Positions 58,820 through 64,000 of a stretch of 64,000 nt of DNA are shown piece after piece. The notes beneath the pieces were generated by a model. That model was given only the letters and a program-made list of their open reading frames with translations. It searched no databases and was not told where the DNA came from. The stretch lies in assembly GCA_950022295.1 (NCBI GenBank), contig OX465598.1:336983324-337047323 (forward strand). The letters are read 5' to 3'. This DNA comes from Bromus sterilis (Eukaryota; Streptophyta; Magnoliopsida; Poales; Poaceae). Made by a program: the position numbers and the translations under genes. The first letter of the stretch is position 1; the number at the start of each line of letters is the position of its first letter.

Positions 58820-59710
58820 GGTTCCCAGTGGGCTCTTGGCAGCACTCTCTTGTTAACTGCCCAATGGCAAGCTGTGTTTGGGCTTTGCAGGAGGATAATA
58901 TCGTGGGGGAGATGGTCGACAAGATGACTCAGAATGCAAAAGTCTGGTTATTCAATCTTATCGATGTATTATCGCATGCTGAGTTTGTCAAGTGTGCGGT
59001 GACCTTATGGGCTATCTGGTCTTCCAGGCGAAAAGCAATACATGAAGATATTTTCTAGAGCCCACTGGGAACCAAGCTGTTTGTTGATTGTTTCATCCAA
59101 GAACTTTCGACAGTGGAAACCTTGAAGCCCTCCGGAGGTTCTGTCGCAGCACGAATTCCTTCCTTAAAACCTCACAAAGGGAAGGGCAGGAAAAACGTGG
59201 CCTGGATAAGGCCTCATCAGGGCGCCTCTAAGATCTATGTTGAAGTTGTTACCAGCAGGGAGAGGAAAACGAGCGCAGCCGCTGCTGTTTGTCGGGATGA
59301 TCGTGGATCGTTCTTGGGATCTTCAGCCATTGTATTCCAGCATGAAATGAACCCAGAGACAGCAACTGCTCTTGCCTGCCGCGAAGCGCTAGCCTTGGCG
59401 GAGGACCTGAACCTACAGCGCGTGGTTATCGCATGCGACTCTAAACCGGTGATAGCAGCCATTGATCTTCATGAAGGAGGATGCTACAAGATGATCACAA
59501 AGGAAATCAATGATAGAAGCTGCCTCTTCTATAGTTGCGAGTTTGTTTTAGAAGCGAGGAACTCTGTTTTAGATGCTTTTCATACTGCTAATTTTGCAAC
59601 TACTCTATTAAAGGGTCGCCATCTGTGGCTTTCTTCCCCTTATGACCCGCTATGTATCCCAACTGTTATTTCATTTGAGTAATAGAGTAGTATAAACCCC
59701 TCACAAAAAG
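58820..59710 (+). pseudogene. 5'-truncated LINE, zinc-binding and RNase H C-terminus
   Basis: Frame 1 encodes WQHSLVNCPMA ... LWAIWSSRRKAIHEDIF, a TAG (59056-59058), and then to 59682 an RVT_3-type RNase H domain (AAAVCRDDRGSFLGSS, CREALALAEDLNL, ACDSKPVIAAI). This is the C-terminus of plant L1-type ORF2. The flanks are AGTATTCTTCGC (58808-58819) and AGTATTCTTTGC (59711-59722), a 12-bp target duplication with one mismatch. A short CACAAAAAG tail precedes the right copy. It lies about 260 bp upstream of the MCM9 ATG, in opposite orientation to MCM9. Confidence 0.8.
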
Positions 59711-59722
59711 AGTATTCTTTGC

Positions 59723-61360
59723 AACTAACACCTCACACTTTTCGCTTGACAAGTGGTGTATTGTACGCACGCCACTTATCGCACTCAGGTTTTCCTTTTT
59801 CTCTTTGTTTTAAACGCACATGGTGTGCCTCTCGCGAAGAAAATTCATATCTCCCATGAAGGCATGGTCGTGCCTCCCTTTAGAGGCATGTGGTGTGTCT
59901 CTCGCGAAGCATATTCGTGCCTTTCGTGAAGGCATGATCGTGCCTCTTTTTAGAAGCATGGGTCGTGCCTCATTTTTAAAGGCATGGAGGCGTGCCGCTT
60001 TTTAGTGGCACGCGTTGTGCCTCTCGCGGAAACAGATTCGTGTCTCCGCGAGATGCACGATCATGCCTCTCTTTTTTGAATAATTTATAAAATATTTTTG
60101 AAATAAAAATTCGCATTTTTTCATCAAAATGTAAGGAAAAACCACGTGAAAACCGAGAGAGCCGAAAAAACTGAAAAAATTGTTTTAAACACCGAAAATG
60201 CGTACAAAAAAATAAAAAAATAAAAATCCAAGGAAAGCATCAGAACGCGACATGTGACACGCTTTCAAGGTGATTGTTAGTTGGGCTCCGAATGAGTACT
60301 CTTTAGTTAGTTACTCTCGATAGCGAAATCACTAATAAATCCATGGAAAGAAATATGTGTTTTGCACTAGCGTGTGAATTTATTTTGAAAATATTATGAT
60401 TTGAAGGCTGTGTAAAAAGATAAAATTCGAGCCCAACAATCAAAAAATCGGCCCATTTTCAAAAATCATATTTATTTATTTTTGTATGCCACTATAAAAT
60501 CATAATGATTTAAAATTTGTACAAATATATAATATGTGTTTGTATGTTTGTTCGCAAAAAGTTTTGGATTTTTGGTAAAGTAATAAATTTTATAAATTCC
60601 ACCGTGGAGCTCGGGAGCCAAAGTGATTTTTCCGGACAGAGCAACTATTTAACGAGTATCCCTCGTCCCGTAATGGTCATATTTTATGGGATTAGAGCGC
60701 GCCAACTGCCATCCACGTATAGTGTGTTAGATGCTTTCTGAAAACATTGCATGTGTTTTTTGGGTTAAGATGGGGGGTTTGGCTTTCGGATTTTCTTAGA
60801 ATTTCAAGAAAATATTTAAAAAATATCCATGAAAATAACACATTAGCTTTGCTTCCGTGAGAAGCATAGGTGTGCCTTTAAAAGGGAAAATAATGTGTCT
60901 CTTTGCTTCAGGATAGATTCTGCCTCTCGGAAAAAAGAAAAAATTGGTTTTTTATTTTCATGAGAGACATAGATTTGCTTAATGTGGAGGCATATATTTG
61001 CTTTCATGTATGCCTCTCAAAAAATGATTAAAACATATTTTTTAATTTACGAAAGTCAAAAATTTACTTATGCAAAAAAAACACAATAGTGCCTCTCGGA
61101 AAGAAAAAAAAGAAAAAAAAGTGTTTTCAACTATGGTTTTTTCTACTGATTTTTTTAGAGGGGGGAGGGCGTGAGAAATAAAATTGTCGAAACATATTAA
61201 CATGGAATTTAGTTTAAAATATCTCAACGCGAGGAACCCACTTGTGAAATAGTTTGGGATTTGGACACATGGTTCAAGAGATAAAATATTTTAATCTAAG
61301 AAAAGGAAACTCAGAGGTTACGACAAGTGGTGCGCATGTGATGCACCACTTGTCAGTCGT
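59723..61360. repeat. Non-autonomous repeat with GTGCCTCTCGCGAAG minisatellite
   Basis: GGTGTGCCTCTCGCGAAG at 59822 and GGTGTGTCTCTCGCGAAG at 59892 mark a 70-bp unit with internal GGCATGATCGTGCC palindromes, diverging to 60080. GACAAGTGGTG occurs at 59748. It recurs at 61322 as one arm of a perfect 12-bp hairpin (61322-61333/61343-61354). GATAGCGAAATCA flanks a larger unit at 58787 and 60320. Class uncertain, possibly a Mutator-like MITE group. Confidence 0.45.
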
Positions 61361-62397
61361 ATGGAAGATGGAAATGACCTTGGCAAGAAATACCACTTAA
61401 CTAGTGATTTGGAAGATAGGATGGCACCTTGCTTATGTTTCCGCTTTTAGGCTATCTTGAATCTTATATGTACTCACATGTATGTTATATTTACCTTTCA
61501 CCTTATTAATGTGATGTTGGATTAATCGGTCTTTGAGTGTAGTTTGGGTCTTGACACTTGTATGCCCTATTTATTTATATCTAGGTTGTATCTTTGGTAA
61601 TGGAAATGTTGTGATATTCAATTTGTAAAATTCGCAACATATCACAATGTGCATATGATATGGAGTATATAAGCTTCTATTGTAGAAATATATAAAAATG
61701 CCTATCTATATAATAGTATTGCATATGGGACCTTACGCAAGAGTACTTTCAAAGTGGGTTACCCCTTCCTCCAACACCCTCGATACCGCAACCCACCTTA
61801 ATAGCGTGGCTTTCATACGATTTAAAATTAAACCATAAATCTCTTGAATCTTCAAAAAACCATCTTATTTTCTCTTTTTTGAATAGGGGATCATCGATGT
61901 CCATAGACAATCATGAGAGTTCAATGACCTAACATAAATTTGACAACTGTCATTAGATCTCACTAGTTCCATCAACATCAAAACAAGTATGGTAAATAAT
62001 GCACTTTCAAATGAAGTTATCACACTCCTTCGAAGAAGAAGTGTGCTTTATATGGTGGGCACAAATATATGCCAGTTGTGCACTTAGCACAAAAAAGTCA
62101 TACGGTCTAACGTAAGTCGGACATTATGACTTATCGAACATTTTGGACAAAGTAGGAACTATATTAGACAATCTGACATAATGATGTGTCCTATTCTGTT
62201 TTCCTTTTAGCTCCGGGGATCGCCGACCAACAATATGTTTTGTTCCATATGTCTGTAAACTGAAACATGCTCAAAACATAGTTAACCATCTAATCACCAT
62301 TGTCATTAATACCAACGCATGCATTAGGGATGGATGTCATTCAAGGTGTTGCAAGAGGCCCAAGTTGGCAACCCCCTATATTTCTTGGTAGGTAAGG
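61361..62397. other. AT-rich spacer without recognisable gene
   Basis: No supported coding frame and no clear mobile-element ends. Confidence 0.45.
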
Positions 62398-62840
62398 TGT
62401 AACAACCCAGATTTCACAAAAATTAAAAAATTTGTTTTCGGTGTAAATTGTTTGATTGTTTGATTTGTTTGCGGTGTTTGCATCCCCGATTTATCGATCG
62501 GTGATTATTTCCCCCCTCTATTCTCGTACCGGACGGAGACCGACCCTTGCCACCCTGACACTCGACGTTTGCGACACCGGGTTTCACCCGATCACCGTCG
62601 CAAAAACCGCACGAGACCAGCCGCAGCCAACGGAACGAAAACCCCCGTTTAATAATTAAACGGGATATTTTTATAGCGCGCCGGAAAGTGTTCTCGGAAC
62701 GGTTCCAGCGCGAGGTGAATGCCGCCGTCTCGACGCGCTGATCGCGCGGTTCGAAGTTTTACCGAAATCGGAGGTACTGCGGACCCCCGACGGTCAGAAA
62801 CGTGCGCACCGCGCACGCGAGAGAAAAACCGGGGATGTTT
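62398..62840 (+). mobile_element. LTR-type fragment starting TGTAACAACCC
   Basis: TGTAACAACCCAGATTTCAC is a typical start of long Gypsy-type LTRs of Triticeae (recalled). It continues for about 440 bp through a GC-rich section and then joins unrelated LTR-type sequence near 62840, so it seems truncated by a later insertion. Confidence 0.45.
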
Positions 62841-64000
62841 TTGCAAACTGCCAACTGATGGGGGAGAAGTTAATAGGTTTAGTTGGGTTGCCTTCCCTGT
62901 TAACCGCGTCAATAAACGATTCTTGATAACCCACAAGTCTAGGGGATCAATTGTAGCTTTTCGATAAATAAGAGTATCGATCCCACGAGGAGCGGAAGGT
63001 GTTGATAAGTGACACTGGATAAGGAAAGGGCTGCAAACACTCAAAGGTAAATATTTAGTGGTTTTTGGTTTAAGCAACACAAAAGTAAAAGACAGGCAAA
63101 GTAAACAGGGTAACTTGAGGAATAGCAAGTGGCCCAATCCTTTCACAAGGATAAGCCTAGGAACTGAACTTATAAAAGCTAAAGTGTTCTCGAGAAAACA
63201 CGGGAGAGATAGTCAAGTCACTTTCACCATACTCCGCCAAGTAATATGTATCGTGTTGATAAGTGTCGGTGGGTGGATCAATGCTAGTACACCTTCTAGA
63301 CTAAGATAAGTGTACTCTTATGATTACACACCTTGCAAGCATCCGCAAATACAAGGTAGTAATTAAGGCATAAGCCTAACCACAGCATTACGATCAAGGA
63401 TCCATAACTCCCTTGTGCGAAAGTCTGCGAACTGGGGTTCAGGTTTCTGTCACTCCGGCAACCCACCATAAGCATCCTTTGTGCACAATGTATTCCTCTA
63501 GGCCCATGAAAGGTGAAGTGTTATGTGTTCGACTCACATAACACCACTAGAGAAATAACAACACAACTTAAGTATCAAACAACACATAGTACTTCAACAT
63601 CATATGAGACTTCTCCCATGTTCTCAAGAACTAAAGTAACTACTCACAAGACATAAAAGAGATCATGATCAGAGGTGATAGATGGGTGATAAACAATCTG
63701 GACACAATGATATTTCTCCAACAAAACTCAATAGCATTCACCACAAAATAGTAATCAACACCAACAAAGTAGAGAGGATAGATAGTACGGATTACAACAC
63801 AAGTTGCAATTGTGAGATGAGATGGGATGGAGATGGAGATGGTGCTGATGTTGGGGATGATGTTGATGATGATCTCGATGATGCCCGTGAGGATGATGAT
63901 GATGATGATGGCGACGATATCCCCTTCCGAGAGGTGATCTCCCCGGCGGAATCTGCCCGCCGGAGATGGCTTTTCTCCTCTGTAGGTTTCCGCCCCGTGG
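62841..64000 (-). mobile_element. LTR-retrotransposon sequence running off the window
   Basis: The phrases TTGATAACCCACAAGT (62923) and GTATCGATCCCACGAGGAGC (62972) belong to a common Triticeae LTR-type repeat (recalled), here probably in minus orientation. No coding frame is visible. The element is not closed inside the window. Confidence 0.4.
63876..63913 (+). repeat. GAT microsatellite
   Basis: An imperfect (GAT)n run, part of a GAT/GGA-rich stretch from about 63836. Confidence 0.7.

Overview
The window is nuclear DNA of a large-genome grass, most likely a Triticeae species (wheat, Aegilops, barley or rye type). Three things point there: LTRs whose ends match the BARE/Angela type of Copia element, layered LTR-in-LTR nesting with Stowaway and Tourist MITEs, and plant genes with spliced exons and monocot-like GC-rich 5' exons. 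Species and chromosome cannot be read from the sequence. There is no bacterial operon, CRISPR array or rRNA, and no tRNA gene that I could see.

Layout. 1-29812 is a transposon nest: a Copia LTR (minus) cut into a decayed Tat-lineage Gypsy element (1660-9164); a decayed LINE (about 10021-12603); two related long LTR-like blocks in inverted orientation (12604-21984), one carrying a 1.6-kb solo LTR; and a decayed Copia element with two 5'-truncated LTRs and one open gag frame (21985-29812). 29813-34800 is a gene island with several MITEs and a short non-LTR retroelement around a small heat-shock protein gene (33656-34251). 34830-37640 is a minus-strand LINE remnant interrupted by a PIF/Harbinger transposase fragment, followed by a 23-bp-period AT-rich minisatellite (38040-39530). 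41628-42470 is an intact two-exon phytocyanin (uclacyanin-like) gene. 43215-48042 is a LINE with a second retroelement nested in it, both bounded by 15-bp target duplications. 48440-49250 is a non-autonomous element with a 30-bp palindromic repeat. 50010-58557 (minus) is a complete MCM9 gene whose 20 coding exons join in frame to 683 codons. 58808-59722 is a 5'-truncated LINE beside the MCM9 promoter. The rest is repeats, ending in LTR-type sequence that runs off the window.

The three cellular genes look independent: MCM9 (recombination/replication helicase, with an E2F-type site just upstream of its ATG), an alpha-crystallin small HSP that seems to have lost its organelle transit peptide, and a secreted, probably GPI-anchored blue copper protein. 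Everything else is mobile DNA in decay. Many premature stops in the decayed frames are explained by C-to-T change in CAG or CGA codons, as expected for methylated transposons.

Most notable observations: an antisense reading frame in the Gypsy element that looks like a captured B3-type DNA-binding domain; two consecutive GC-AG introns in MCM9; a paralogous empty site that dates and defines a Tourist MITE; a junction that fuses two unrelated insertion events; and a LINE insertion carrying a 16-bp inverted copy of its own interior at its 5' junction.
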